45,599 nucleotides of DNA from Kiritimatiellia bacterium (lineage in GTDB: Bacteria > Verrucomicrobiota > Kiritimatiellia > JAQICX01). The first letter of the stretch is position 1. Each line of letters begins with the position of its first letter. The position numbers and the translations under genes were made by a program. The notes beneath the pieces were generated by a model. It saw nothing but the letters and a program-made list of their open reading frames with translations, was not told the origin of the DNA and ran no database searches. The stretch spans positions 1-45,599 of the forward strand of contig JAQICX010000118.1 in the NCBI GenBank assembly GCA_027858345.1. The letters are read 5' to 3'. Of the stretch, positions 24,684-33,217 are shown in pieces.

Positions 24684-24718
24684 TTACTAAAAACTAATAA
24701 CTAAAGGCTAATTGACTA
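24684..24718. repeat. Heptamer cluster just upstream of the small membrane protein
   Basis: TTACTAA, AAACTAA, TAACTAA, AGGCTAA, TTGACTA in 7-nt register, ending 10 bp before the ATG at 24728. Confidence 0.82.
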
Positions 24719-24727
24719 GGTTCCGTA

Positions 24728-25000
24728 ATGTTTAAGCGTTTAAAGAAAAAATTACATAATCCGATATATAGGCATCATTTTCGAATTACATTGGGCATAG
24801 TATTTATGGTCTTAGGAATTTTGGGATGTATTTTGCCTATTCTGCAAGGTATTTTAAATTTTTCAATAGGAATTTGGCTTTTGGCACCTTATGTACCTTT
24901 TTTAAATAGAATGCTTGCACGGATGTATAGTAAGTACCCTAAAATTTACCATTATCACTTGAAGGTTGAGGCTAAGATTGATAAATGGATTGATAGCTGA
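24728..25000 (+). CDS. Small membrane protein, PGPGW/DUF454-like
   Basis: 90-residue protein with a basic N-terminus, two hydrophobic segments (about 20-39 and 43-60, with a P-containing turn at LPILQG) and a basic C-terminus. The hairpin layout resembles the PGPGW/DUF454 families of small inner-membrane proteins, but motif agreement is loose. The ribosome-binding site is weak and the leader is a repeat cluster. Function unknown. Confidence 0.6.
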   Translation: MFKRLKKKLHNPIYRHHFRITLGIVFMVLGILGCILPILQGILNFSIGIWLLAPYVPFLNRMLARMYSKYPKIYHYHLKVEAKIDKWIDS

Positions 25001-25112
25001 GGTAGTGATTTGAGATCATGGCACGGATGTAACAGCCAGTTCGATACTTTTTCCATAAAAATGGGAATTAATAGGAAAACAGAGGATTTTATTTGCTAAT
25101 AGTAAGGTTCTA

Positions 25113-25143
25113 TTGTACACTTCTAAACTTAAATGTTTATAAT
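25113..25143 (+). promoter_or_regulatory. Promoter candidate for the phosphoesterase-pseudopilin operon
   Basis: Perfect -10 TATAAT (25138-25143) with -35 TTGTAC (25113-25118) at a long 19-bp spacing. The start codon at 25183 is about 35 nt after the expected start of transcription. Confidence 0.42.
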
Positions 25144-25182
25144 TAATATATACAGTAGTTCCTAGTTAGAAAGTTAAAGTTT

Positions 25183-25959
25183 ATGAAGATCCTTATAGTG
25201 GGAGATATTGTTGGTTCTCCCGGTAGAAAAGTTTTTGCTAATACAGTAACACGTTGGAAAGCAGATGGTAAAATTGATTTTGTTGTTGCCAATGCTGAGA
25301 ATTCAGCTGGTGGTCGCGGGATAACGCCTAAAGTTGCTGATGAACTTTTTTCTGCAGGTGCTGATATTATCACCTTGGGTGACCATGTTTGGGATCAGAA
25401 AGATTTGATTCCACATTTAGCTGTTGAGCAAAGATTAGTTAGACCGGCAAACTTTCCGCCTGGCTGTCCAGGACGTGGGTATACATCTGTTGTCCTGAAT
25501 GGTGTCAAAATTTCTGTTATTTCTCTTATAGGTAGAGTTTTTATGCCGCCTAACGATTGTCCTTTTCGATGTGCTGATGCTCTTTTAAGAAATAAAGGGG
25601 CACTTGGTGATATTATAATTGTTGATTTTCATGCGGAAGCAACGTCAGAAAAAATTACACTTGGTCGTTATCTTGATGGGAGAGTCTCTTTTTTCTGTGG
25701 AACACATACCCACGTTCAGACTAGTGATGAAACTATTTTACCAAAAGGAACTGGCTATATAACTGATTTAGGTATGACTGGTCCAAAGGATTCCTCTATA
25801 GGCCGTGATCTTGAGTCTGTTACTAAACGTTTTTTAGACAACATGCCATCGCAATTTAAGGTTGCTAAGGATGATGTTGTAATGGAAGGTGTTTTGATTT
25901 CCGTTGATGAGCGTAGTGGAAATACAAAAAAAATCAAAAGGATTCGCGAACGATTATAG
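25183..25959 (+). CDS. YmdB-family metallophosphoesterase
   Basis: 258-residue calcineurin-like phosphoesterase of the YmdB/TIGR00282 family; Bacillus YmdB is a 2',3'-cyclic nucleotide phosphodiesterase. Metal ligands visible: D8 in VGDIVGSPGR, E39-N40 in NAENSAGGRG, His in FHAEATSEK and the pair in GTHTHVQTSD. The motif usually GNH reads GDHVWDQ here, so one ligand Asn is Asp. Length is normal. First gene of a run continuing through the pseudopilins, with short spacings. Confidence 0.92.
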   Translation: MKILIVGDIVGSPGRKVFANTVTRWKADGKIDFVVANAENSAGGRGITPKVADELFSAGADIITLGDHVWDQKDLIPHLAVEQRLVRPANFPPGCPGRGYTSVVLNGVKISVISLIGRVFMPPNDCPFRCADALLRNKGALGDIIIVDFHAEATSEKITLGRYLDGRVSFFCGTHTHVQTSDETILPKGTGYITDLGMTGPKDSSIGRDLESVTKRFLDNMPSQFKVAKDDVVMEGVLISVDERSGNTKKIKRIRERL

Positions 25960-25975
25960 ATTAGTAGGGAAGAAA

Positions 25976-26620
25976 GTGGGCGATCCAATGCTTGCAATAC
26001 ATAATAATATGAAAAAGGGATTTACATTAATCGAGTTAATGATTGTGGTTTTTATTCTGGGCGTTGTTGCTGCGGTTATTGTACCTAATTTTTCTGCCTT
26101 TATGAAAGGCAATCGCATTAAGATGTCGGTTAAATCTGTGATTGTGGCAGGCAAGTATGCGAAGAGTGTTGCTGTTTTAAGGCAAAAAGATACGGCTCTG
26201 TTTTTTGATTTTGATTCTAATAAGATTTACGTTGATTTTGCTTCTGCGGCGACTGTGGTTGAAGATCCGTTTGCAGATGAGGTATTGCCTGATTTTGAAG
26301 AGAATGATGAAGGTGGTTTTGAGAGAATTGTCAGTACTCAAAATTTAAACAGTGCAGCAGTTGAACATCTGCATGGTATTGATGCTGTAGAGCGAACACT
26401 TGAAGATGGTATTGTTTTTGAGAGTGTTGCTGTTAATGTTTCAGAAGAATTTAGTGAGATAGACAATATATATAGAGAAGGTGTTTGCCAGGTTGTTTAT
26501 TATACAAATGGTAGATGTGAACCATATATTGTTACCTTAGGGCTTGATAGCGACAGTTCTGAGCTTGTTACAATATCTGTTGACGCTCTTGGTTTTGTGG
26601 AGACAACGTATGACGAATAA
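25976..26620 (+). CDS. Pseudopilin (GspG/GspH-like)
   Basis: About 214 residues. Prepilin leader ending MKKG|FTLIELMIVVFILGVVAAVIVPNF gives Phe+1 and Glu+5. An acidic globular domain follows. The GTG at 25976 was chosen because AGGGA lies 5 bp upstream; ATG at 25988 or 26009 would change only the leader. An upstream start overlapping the phosphoesterase gene was rejected. First of three consecutive pseudopilins, which resembles the H-I-J order of type II secretion operons. The stop overlaps the next gene's start. Confidence 0.8.
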   Translation: MGDPMLAIHNNMKKGFTLIELMIVVFILGVVAAVIVPNFSAFMKGNRIKMSVKSVIVAGKYAKSVAVLRQKDTALFFDFDSNKIYVDFASAATVVEDPFADEVLPDFEENDEGGFERIVSTQNLNSAAVEHLHGIDAVERTLEDGIVFESVAVNVSEEFSEIDNIYREGVCQVVYYTNGRCEPYIVTLGLDSDSSELVTISVDALGFVETTYDE

Positions 26621-27206
26621 TAAGATTAAGGTTAAGATGCCGAGTTTTCTATCATTATCGATGTTCAAGGAAATATTCCGCGCCGGCGCGACGCGGCTAC
26701 AGCGTGGATTATCAATTAAACCTTTGATTTGCAAGAACAACCCTGTTGCCGAGTCGCTTCGGCTCGGGGATGTTAAGTCTAAGACTAAGATTAAGTCTAA
26801 GGTTGGTGTTCGTAGCCGAGCTGGTTTGACGCTGATTGAAGTTTTGCTTGCAGTTATAATTTTATCTGTTTCTTTAACAGCTCTGCTTGTTGCAAGTTCC
26901 AGATGTATTGCTGTTATGACAGCCTCAAAAAATTATCAGTCAGCTAGATGGTTGCTGCAGCTGAAGCAGCTTGAGCATCCAATCTTATATGATACAATTG
27001 AGGAAATTGAAGATGTTGCAGTTCCTGCTGAGACAGATGAAAATGGATTTACATTTGAAAGAATTGTTGAAGACGATGACGATGAAGACGATTTGTATTT
27101 GGTAAAGTCTGTTGTGTCATGGACTCGAAAAGGATACACAGTAAAAGAAGATCATATTGAATATATTTGGTTCGTTTCAGAAGAGGATGAAGATGCATAC
27201 AAATAG
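26610..27206 (+). CDS. Pseudopilin (GspI-like) with a long repeat-derived leader
   Basis: 198 residues. The prepilin motif is RAG|LTLIEVLLAVIILSVSLTALL (Leu+1, Glu+5), so the mature protein starts around residue 73. The leader is about 72 residues, far longer than the usual 6-25, and is encoded largely by repeats: nnTAAG hexamers and two hairpins. The mature part is acidic (EDDDDEDD). ATG at 26610 overlaps the previous stop by 11 bp, giving coupling. A real start closer to the motif cannot be excluded, but no better ATG with a ribosome-binding site is seen. Confidence 0.75.
   Translation: MTNNKIKVKMPSFLSLSMFKEIFRAGATRLQRGLSIKPLICKNNPVAESLRLGDVKSKTKIKSKVGVRSRAGLTLIEVLLAVIILSVSLTALLVASSRCIAVMTASKNYQSARWLLQLKQLEHPILYDTIEEIEDVAVPAETDENGFTFERIVEDDDDEDDLYLVKSVVSWTRKGYTVKEDHIEYIWFVSEEDEDAYK
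26619..26801. repeat. Repeat mosaic inside the prepilin leader coding region
   Basis: Hexamers AATAAG, ATTAAG, GTTAAG (26619-26636). Hairpin CCGCG ... CGCGG with inner palindrome CGCGCCGGCGCG, then CTAC (26678-26700). Hairpin CCGAGTCG-CTT-CGGCTCGG (26749-26767, one G-T pair). Hexamers GTTAAG, TCTAAG, ACTAAG, ATTAAG, TCTAAG (26772-26801), read as the dipeptides VK-SK-TK-IK-SK. All in one open frame. Confidence 0.8.
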
Positions 27207-27915
27207 AAAAGCCTTTACATTGTTAGAAATTTTGCTTGCAGTTTCGCTGATGGCATTAATATTCACATCAATATTTATGTCATTTAATGTGGTTCTTAGA
27301 TCATGGCAGACCGGGACTAAATTAAGTGAGAGCTTAAATCGTGGTGATTATGTTATGGATCAGGTTGTTAAGGCTCTGCGTTCAGCCTATACACCAAATA
27401 TATCCGGTAGTCGTGATTATGGATTTATTTTGATTGATAATGGTGAAGGTGTTGATTCGGCAGATTCAATTAGCTGGGTAAAGATTGGTGCAGCTCTTAT
27501 TGGTAAGCAGGCAAGTTTTGCAGAGACACCACATAGAGTTGTTTTTACACTTGAAGAAAATGACGATTATGAGGATTCTCTGCCTGCGACGGTTAAGGCT
27601 TGGCAGGTTGTGGGATTACCGGAAGATTTTGATGAGGAGGAGGATGTTAAGTCTGTGGTTATTTCCAAGGATACACTTGGATTCAATTTCAGAGTTAAGG
27701 ATCCCGAGCAGAATTTGGCTGAAGATCTAAAAATGGGAAGTGATATTGAAATTGAGTGGCTCGATGAGTGGGAAAATAGTAATGCAATTCCTGAATTAGT
27801 TGAAGTAACTCTTTTCCTAAAACCAGCTACAGATGGTGATGAGCCTTTAGAGTTAAAACGTCTTGTATCTATACCAATAGTTGCAAAAATACCAGATGAT
27901 CCCGAGGTGGAATAA
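27193..27915 (+). CDS. Pseudopilin (GspJ-like)
   Basis: 240 residues. The leader MHTNRKA|FTLLEILLAVSLMALIFTSIF has Glu+5 but Ala instead of Gly before the cut, which is less common. The globular part with NRGDYVMDQVVKALRS and a C-terminal VEVTLFLKPATDG stretch is consistent with minor pseudopilin J. ATG at 27193 has AAGAGG six bases upstream; earlier ATGs are possible. Overlaps the previous gene by 14 bp and precedes the kinase gene by 4 bp, so one operon is likely. Confidence 0.8.
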   Translation: MHTNRKAFTLLEILLAVSLMALIFTSIFMSFNVVLRSWQTGTKLSESLNRGDYVMDQVVKALRSAYTPNISGSRDYGFILIDNGEGVDSADSISWVKIGAALIGKQASFAETPHRVVFTLEENDDYEDSLPATVKAWQVVGLPEDFDEEEDVKSVVISKDTLGFNFRVKDPEQNLAEDLKMGSDIEIEWLDEWENSNAIPELVEVTLFLKPATDGDEPLELKRLVSIPIVAKIPDDPEVE

Positions 27916-27919
27916 TAAA

Positions 27920-30067
27920 ATGAAGTTAATAAAAAAAATAGTATTTGTATGTTTGCTTGTTTTGATGCCATTATCTGGCTTTACGATAACTAATATTATC
28001 CGAGTTGGTATTTTTGATGAATATGAGAGCGAGAGCAGTAAGCATGAACTTGGCTTGCAGAAAGAGCTCTTTGCCAGCTTGATGATTAATCATGGAAAGC
28101 AGGCTGTTTTTATTAATGCTCCAAGAAGTAAAATCATGTCAATGGTAAAAAAAGGTAAGATTGATGTTTTACCATTTATTGAGTATGATGAAGCTCTTGA
28201 AGAATATCTGGATTTTTCAGACGAAACAATTGTATCAAGCTGGGATGTTCTACTTGTTGACAAGTCCGTGAATTACAAAAAACCTGAAGATATTGAGGGC
28301 TTACGAATTGGTTTGATTGCGGAAATGCCATCAAGTTATGATTTTGCGAAATATATTGATTCACTAGATCTAAATTTTTTCCCAGTATATTCTCGTAATC
28401 TTGATGAGTTGTACAGAGCGGTTGAAAACAAAGAAATTGATGCAATTGTTATCCCAAGTTTTGCAGAAAGTGGTTTTTTTGATGGGCGAATTGGACTGGT
28501 TCGTTCAGGTTTTTTCTTTAATACAAGCAGTATGAAGGTTGCTACGCTTGATGGTGATCCCGATGGGCTTATGCCTTCAATAAACAAAAATCTGATTAGC
28601 CTTAAGAGCAGAAAATCTTCTGATATTGATAAGTTGTTTGAAAAGCATAAGAGGATAAAAAAACACTGGCTTGAAAGTTCTCTTTTGAGAGAAAGAATTG
28701 ATATAATAATTATTATACTCTTTGTTTTCGTTGGTACTATTTTGGGTCTGTTTTTCATTTTTAAAAAACCTAAACAGAACACATCTTTAAGCAGAAGTGT
28801 TCTTGCTAAAATGACTACCGTTGCTGTTATCTTTTTGGTTGTCACACTATCCATTGAAGCTGTTGGATTGTACAGGGTTTATGTTAATGACAAAAAGAAG
28901 CTAAAAAATGATGTGTTCAATTATTCCAAGGAACGACTTAAATTAGAGTCGAAGTGGTTAAGATTGCTTATTGACAACATTCGATATAGTCTAAGAAATG
29001 AGCCACTGGAGCTGCAAAAAGAACATGTTGCTAAAATGTTGGAACATATATTAAATTCTTCTGATTTTCATTTTTTTATTACAGATTATGATGGTGTGAA
29101 GATGACGGGCAAGTCAGCAGGTCAAAATATAAGCGATGCAACCGATAAAGATGGTATGAAAGTTGTTCAAGAGCAGATTGCCATTGCAAAAAGTGGTGGT
29201 GGTTTTTTGATATATCATATGGCACCGGAGTTTGATCATGGTGATCGTGATTATGAAAAACTTGGTTATTTTTATGGTATGGATGAATTTCGCTGGGTTG
29301 TTGGTGTTGGAATGGACATTGGAAACAATGAAAGTGTTTTGGCCAGTCATAGACGATATTTGGATCGAATGATTTTGAATCAATTTTTATTGATAGCTGT
29401 TGTTATGGTTCTTTTGTTTTTAGTTGTTGTTATGATCGGCTATCGTTTTGCAAGTTTGTTAAAGAAAAACAGACAACGAATTGATAAATATTTAGAAGAA
29501 GCACGTCAAAAAGATATTACCATCAATGAAAATGATTTTTATTACAAGGAGTTTAGATATATAGTCTTGGTTTTCAATGAAATGTTGATAAATCAGCAAA
29601 GAAGTAAGAGAGCTCTTCAAGAACAGGAAGAGAACTTAAGAATCACTTTTGCAAGCATTGGTGATGCTGTTATAACAGTTGACACAGGATCTGTGGTTAC
29701 AAGAATGAATCAGGTTGCATGCAAGCTGACAGGCTGGGGAATGGAAGAGGGGGTTGGTCGGAAGTTGAATGATATTTTTAAGGTTGTAAACTTTAATACG
29801 AGAGCGGCAATCAAGAGTCCTGTTGATAGAGTGTTGAAAACAGGCGAGATTTCTGGCTTGGAGAAGCATACGGCTTTAATCTCTCGGGGTTCCAAGGAGT
29901 ATTTGATTGATGACAGTGCTGCTCCTATCAAAGATCTGAATGGTGTTATTGTGGGTGTTATCCTTGTTTTTAGAGATGTTACCGATGAGTACAAGATGGA
30001 ACGCAAAATTCATGATCAACAAAAAGATGAATCAATCGGTCTACTTGCAGGGGGGAGTGGCTCATGA
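27920..30067 (+). CDS. Hybrid sensor histidine kinase, N-terminal part (frameshifted)
   Basis: 715 residues in this frame. Signal peptide about 1-20; periplasmic solute-binding (SBP_bac_3-like) domain about 24-250; membrane segments near 258-280 and 293-315; extracytoplasmic Cache-like domain about 325-475 (FITDYDGVKMTGKSAGQ, GYFYGMDEFRWVVGVGMDI); membrane segment near 485-510; PAS domain about 565-690 (FASIGDAVITVD, NQVACKLTGWG, VFRDVTDE). The frame ends a few residues into the H-box: KDESIGLLAGG continues as GSGS and stop. One extra G in a run of six (30050-30055) causes this; the phospho-accepting His lies in the next frame. Confidence 0.88.
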   Translation: MKLIKKIVFVCLLVLMPLSGFTITNIIRVGIFDEYESESSKHELGLQKELFASLMINHGKQAVFINAPRSKIMSMVKKGKIDVLPFIEYDEALEEYLDFSDETIVSSWDVLLVDKSVNYKKPEDIEGLRIGLIAEMPSSYDFAKYIDSLDLNFFPVYSRNLDELYRAVENKEIDAIVIPSFAESGFFDGRIGLVRSGFFFNTSSMKVATLDGDPDGLMPSINKNLISLKSRKSSDIDKLFEKHKRIKKHWLESSLLRERIDIIIIILFVFVGTILGLFFIFKKPKQNTSLSRSVLAKMTTVAVIFLVVTLSIEAVGLYRVYVNDKKKLKNDVFNYSKERLKLESKWLRLLIDNIRYSLRNEPLELQKEHVAKMLEHILNSSDFHFFITDYDGVKMTGKSAGQNISDATDKDGMKVVQEQIAIAKSGGGFLIYHMAPEFDHGDRDYEKLGYFYGMDEFRWVVGVGMDIGNNESVLASHRRYLDRMILNQFLLIAVVMVLLFLVVVMIGYRFASLLKKNRQRIDKYLEEARQKDITINENDFYYKEFRYIVLVFNEMLINQQRSKRALQEQEENLRITFASIGDAVITVDTGSVVTRMNQVACKLTGWGMEEGVGRKLNDIFKVVNFNTRAAIKSPVDRVLKTGEISGLEKHTALISRGSKEYLIDDSAAPIKDLNGVIVGVILVFRDVTDEYKMERKIHDQQKDESIGLLAGGSGS
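30050..30055 (+). other. G6 run at the frameshift in the kinase H-box
   Basis: With five Gs the frame reads [12 protein letters not shown] straight through into the downstream frame; with six it stops at 30067. Either a sequencing error, a decayed gene, or a slippage switch. Confidence 0.8.
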
Positions 30068-31175
30068 CTTTAATAATATTCTGCAAATTATTCTTGGGCA
30101 TGCCGAGTTAATTAAGTATAAATATTGCAGACACATTGAACATGATTATTTTGATACAATTGAAAATGCTGGTTTGAAAGGGAAAAATCTAGTTCAACAA
30201 CTTTTACAGTTCAGCAAGAAAGAGTTTTATACTCCAATTGAGATTAATGTTTCAGATGCCGTTAGAACCAATGAAATGCTTTTAAGTCATGCAGTTCAGG
30301 CAAACATTCAATTTGATTTGGATTTGGATGATTATCTACCGAATGTTATGTTGGATCAAACTCAATTTTCTCAATTATTGATGAATCTTGTCATTAATGC
30401 CAGAACTGCAATTGGTGATAAAAATGGCAGGATTTTGGTGAAGACATTTATGCCTGAGAAAAAACACGATAATTATTTTGTAAATCCAGCAAGGGTTGAA
30501 AATGCAGATTTTGTTGCGATTTCAGTTTCTGATACAGGTTCTGGAATTCCAGATGCAATTGTTGACAAGATTTTTGAACCGTTCTTTACAACCAAAGGAG
30601 AGGCTACAGGTACAGGAATGGGGTTGGCGGCTGTTTATGGAATTATAAAACATCATGGAGGAGATATTAAGGTTTCCAAGTCAGTTGATTGGTCTACTAT
30701 GTTTACAATATATCTTCCTGTTGTTAAGGACGAAAATATGGTTCATAATGTTGAACTAAGTGCTGATCATTACGGTGTTGCCGCAACTTTTTCACAGCCT
30801 TGGAATATTCTTGTTGCCGAGGATGACAAGATGGTTCAGAAATTGACTGTATCAACACTGGAACAGATGGGGGGTGTAGTCTTTGCTGCTGACAATGGCA
30901 AGGATGCTGTTGATTTGTTTGTAGCAAATAGAGATGTTATTGATATCCTTGTTTTTGATATTGTTATGCCTAAGTTAAATGGTGTTGAAGCATATAAAAT
31001 TATCAGAGCATATAATCCTAATACACCAGTTGTGTTTGTTACAGGATACAGTGATAATAAGTTGAGCGAATTGGCAAATGAAGATCCATCTCTATATTTA
31101 TGTCTCAGAAAACCATGTAAGAAAATTGAATTATACACAGCTGTTGCGAATCTTCTGGAAAATAAAAATGTTTAG
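30057..31175 (+). CDS. Hybrid sensor histidine kinase, C-terminal part (kinase core and receiver)
   Basis: About 372 residues from the GTG codon at 30057, the first after the frameshift. HisKA H-box [19 protein letters not shown] with the catalytic His; HATPase_c with N-box [12 protein letters not shown]1 box [11 protein letters not shown] box FEPFFTTK and G2 box [11 protein letters not shown]; then a receiver domain [12 protein letters not shown] ... [10 protein letters not shown] (phospho-acceptor Asp) ... VTGYSD ... KPCKK. The single-protein product would be 1084 residues (27920-31175). Whether this half is made separately is unknown. Its stop overlaps the next gene by 8 bp. Confidence 0.85.
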   Translation: MAHDFNNILQIILGHAELIKYKYCRHIEHDYFDTIENAGLKGKNLVQQLLQFSKKEFYTPIEINVSDAVRTNEMLLSHAVQANIQFDLDLDDYLPNVMLDQTQFSQLLMNLVINARTAIGDKNGRILVKTFMPEKKHDNYFVNPARVENADFVAISVSDTGSGIPDAIVDKIFEPFFTTKGEATGTGMGLAAVYGIIKHHGGDIKVSKSVDWSTMFTIYLPVVKDENMVHNVELSADHYGVAATFSQPWNILVAEDDKMVQKLTVSTLEQMGGVVFAADNGKDAVDLFVANRDVIDILVFDIVMPKLNGVEAYKIIRAYNPNTPVVFVTGYSDNKLSELANEDPSLYLCLRKPCKKIELYTAVANLLENKNV

Positions 31176-32901
31176 AATAAAAATTCTTATATCTATTTTA
31201 TTGTTGGCTGTTACAACGTTACAAATGCTGTCAGGTACTACATTTTATACAGAAAGTTTGAGAATAACAGGATTTGATCCTGTTGACACCTTAGATGTTC
31301 CAACAAGTAAAGCAGTTTCTCGTATATATGAGGGACTTTTACAATTTTCATACCTTGAACGTCCATACAAATTGGTTCCTAGTCTTGCTGTTGCCCTTCC
31401 AATTGTTTCAGACAATGGCTTGACCTATACTTTTAAATTGAGAGATAATATATATTTTCAAGATGATGTATGTTTTGAAAACGGGAAAGGACGAAGGGTT
31501 ACCGCACAGGATTTTGTGTTTTCAATAAAGAGGTTAGCAGATTTCAAGAATGGTTCCTCTGGATGGATGTTTATAAAAGGTAAGATAGCTGGACTTGATG
31601 AGTTCTATGAAAAATCGACTCTAGAAGGTGAAACAGATTATTCTCTAGAGGTTTCAGGTCTAAAAGCTCTTGATGATTCCACATTGCAGATAACGCTAAA
31701 ACAAGAGTATCCTCAATTTTTATGGTTTCTGGCAATGCCTTATGTTGGGGTTGTTCCTAATGAGGCTGTTGATTTTTATAAAGAAAGGTTTAAGGAACAC
31801 CCTGTTGGTACAGGACCTTATGTTTTGAAAAAGTGGCGTCGCAATTTTATGTCAGAGTTTGTTATAAACCCAAAATGGAAAGAGACAGGTAGAGTCGAAA
31901 AGTTTCCTGAGATTCCCATAGGTATGGAGGGGACAGTCACTCATCGTGATGGTAACTTGCCTTATGTTGACAGAGTGGTTTCATATGTTATTGATGATGT
32001 TTCAACAAAATGGCTTATGTTTCTTAATGGAGATATTACTATTCTTGGAGATATTCCTCGAGATTACTGGGATGCTGTTATGACAAAGGATGGACAGCTT
32101 AAGCCAATTATCAAAGATAAAAATATTAAACTAGTCGCAATGCCTAGTCTTGATGTTTTCTATATTGGTTTTAATATGGATGACCCAATTCTTAAGAATG
32201 TTAATTTGCGACGGGCAATCTGTTGTGCGTTTAATTTTGATGCCTGGAACAAGTTCCATAATGGCAAACTTGAATTGGCAAAATCACCCATTCCGCCAGG
32301 GATTGCCGGGTCCTTAACAGAAACACCACCATATGCATTTAACCTAGAACTGGCAAAAGATTTTATGGTGAAAGCAGGGTATCCTGATGGAATAGATCCA
32401 ACGACGAAACAGAGACTACGGCTATCTCTTGATTTGGGCAAAACCGACCAAAACCATAGAGAATCAACAGATCTTTTTATAAGTTTTCTCGAAGAAATTG
32501 GTATTGTTGTTGAAACACAATACAATAATTGGCCAACTTTTCTGACCAAAGTTTCAAACAGAGATACTCAACTATTTAGAATTGGCTGGATTGCAGATTA
32601 TCCAGACGCAGAGAATTTTCTTCAACTATTTGTGTCAAAGAATGTTTCTCCTGGACCTAATCGTTCTAATTTTGTTGATCCTAAGTTCGATGATATGTTT
32701 AGTCAGATTGTTTCTATGCAGGATACTCCAGAGAGAACAAAACTTTATAAGGATATGGCTAGATACATAATGGAGCAGGTGCCATGGATTAATCTGCATC
32801 ATAGGAAAAATTTCACGCTATATCATAATAAGCTTAGGAACTATGTTCCAAGTGATTTTCCTTACGGCATGGAAAAGTATTATTATATTGAAGAAAAATA
32901 G
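31168..32901 (+). CDS. ABC transporter substrate-binding protein, family 5 (oligopeptide type)
   Basis: 577-residue periplasmic protein of the SBP_bac_5 (DppA/OppA) family. Signal peptide about 1-23 ([20 protein letters not shown]), no lipobox Cys. Hallmarks: RIYEGLLQFSY, LTYTFKLRDNIYFQDD, TAQDFVFSIKRL, HPVGTGPYVLKKW, NVNLRRAICCAFN, and the C-terminal IGWIADYPDAENFL. ATG at 31168 overlaps the kinase stop. No permease or ATPase genes are adjacent, so it may serve a distant transporter or act as the ligand sensor for the kinase; the latter is inference from the overlap. Confidence 0.92.
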   Translation: MFRIKILISILLLAVTTLQMLSGTTFYTESLRITGFDPVDTLDVPTSKAVSRIYEGLLQFSYLERPYKLVPSLAVALPIVSDNGLTYTFKLRDNIYFQDDVCFENGKGRRVTAQDFVFSIKRLADFKNGSSGWMFIKGKIAGLDEFYEKSTLEGETDYSLEVSGLKALDDSTLQITLKQEYPQFLWFLAMPYVGVVPNEAVDFYKERFKEHPVGTGPYVLKKWRRNFMSEFVINPKWKETGRVEKFPEIPIGMEGTVTHRDGNLPYVDRVVSYVIDDVSTKWLMFLNGDITILGDIPRDYWDAVMTKDGQLKPIIKDKNIKLVAMPSLDVFYIGFNMDDPILKNVNLRRAICCAFNFDAWNKFHNGKLELAKSPIPPGIAGSLTETPPYAFNLELAKDFMVKAGYPDGIDPTTKQRLRLSLDLGKTDQNHRESTDLFISFLEEIGIVVETQYNNWPTFLTKVSNRDTQLFRIGWIADYPDAENFLQLFVSKNVSPGPNRSNFVDPKFDDMFSQIVSMQDTPERTKLYKDMARYIMEQVPWINLHHRKNFTLYHNKLRNYVPSDFPYGMEKYYYIEEK

Positions 32902-32931
32902 TTGTTTGATTTATTTTAAAAAAGGAATAAA

Positions 32932-33180
32932 ATGAAGATTCTATTTGCAATATTGTTTAGTATGATATGTTTAGTTGGTTTTAGTGCTGAGGTGCTCGTT
33001 CTTCTTCGCCATTCTGGACTACGGTGCGACAGGCAAAGGCGAGGTATGAGCGGAACTCATGTTTTGATTTTTGATTATGCCGAGTTTTTCCTTCTCTCTC
33101 GGCGTTCCCAGAGGTGGACAGAGTGGATTATGTGGACACGCACGATAATAAAAAAACAAAGAATTTGGATGTTAAAATAA
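32932..33180 (+). pseudogene. Truncated secreted-protein gene, mature part replaced by repeats
   Basis: A strong ribosome-binding site (AAAGGA) and a clear signal peptide MKILFAILFSMICLVGFSAE open the frame. From about 33000 the sequence is repeat DNA also found at 22.5 and 24.6 kb, and the remaining 60 residues (rich in Arg, Trp) look non-coding. It is the remnant of a secreted protein gene whose body was lost or replaced. Less likely it is a genuine 82-residue secreted peptide. Confidence 0.6.
33000..33120. repeat. Composite repeat related to 22.5 kb and 24.5-24.65 kb
   Basis: CTACGGTGCGACAGG (compare CTACGGCACGACAGG near 22541), CTCATGTTTT (compare 24511), then GCCGAG ... CTCGGC (33079-33103) and GTTCCCAGAGGTGGAC (compare 24638). 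Confidence 0.78.
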
Positions 33181-33203
33181 CGAATAACGAACAACGATTT
33201 ACG
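33176..33203. repeat. Heptamer cluster before the EF-hand-like protein
   Basis: AATAACG, AATAACG, AACAACG, ATTTACG in 7-nt register, ending 14 bp before the ATG at 33218, which has AGGAG. Confidence 0.8.
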
Positions 33204-33217
33204 TTATAGGAGATACA

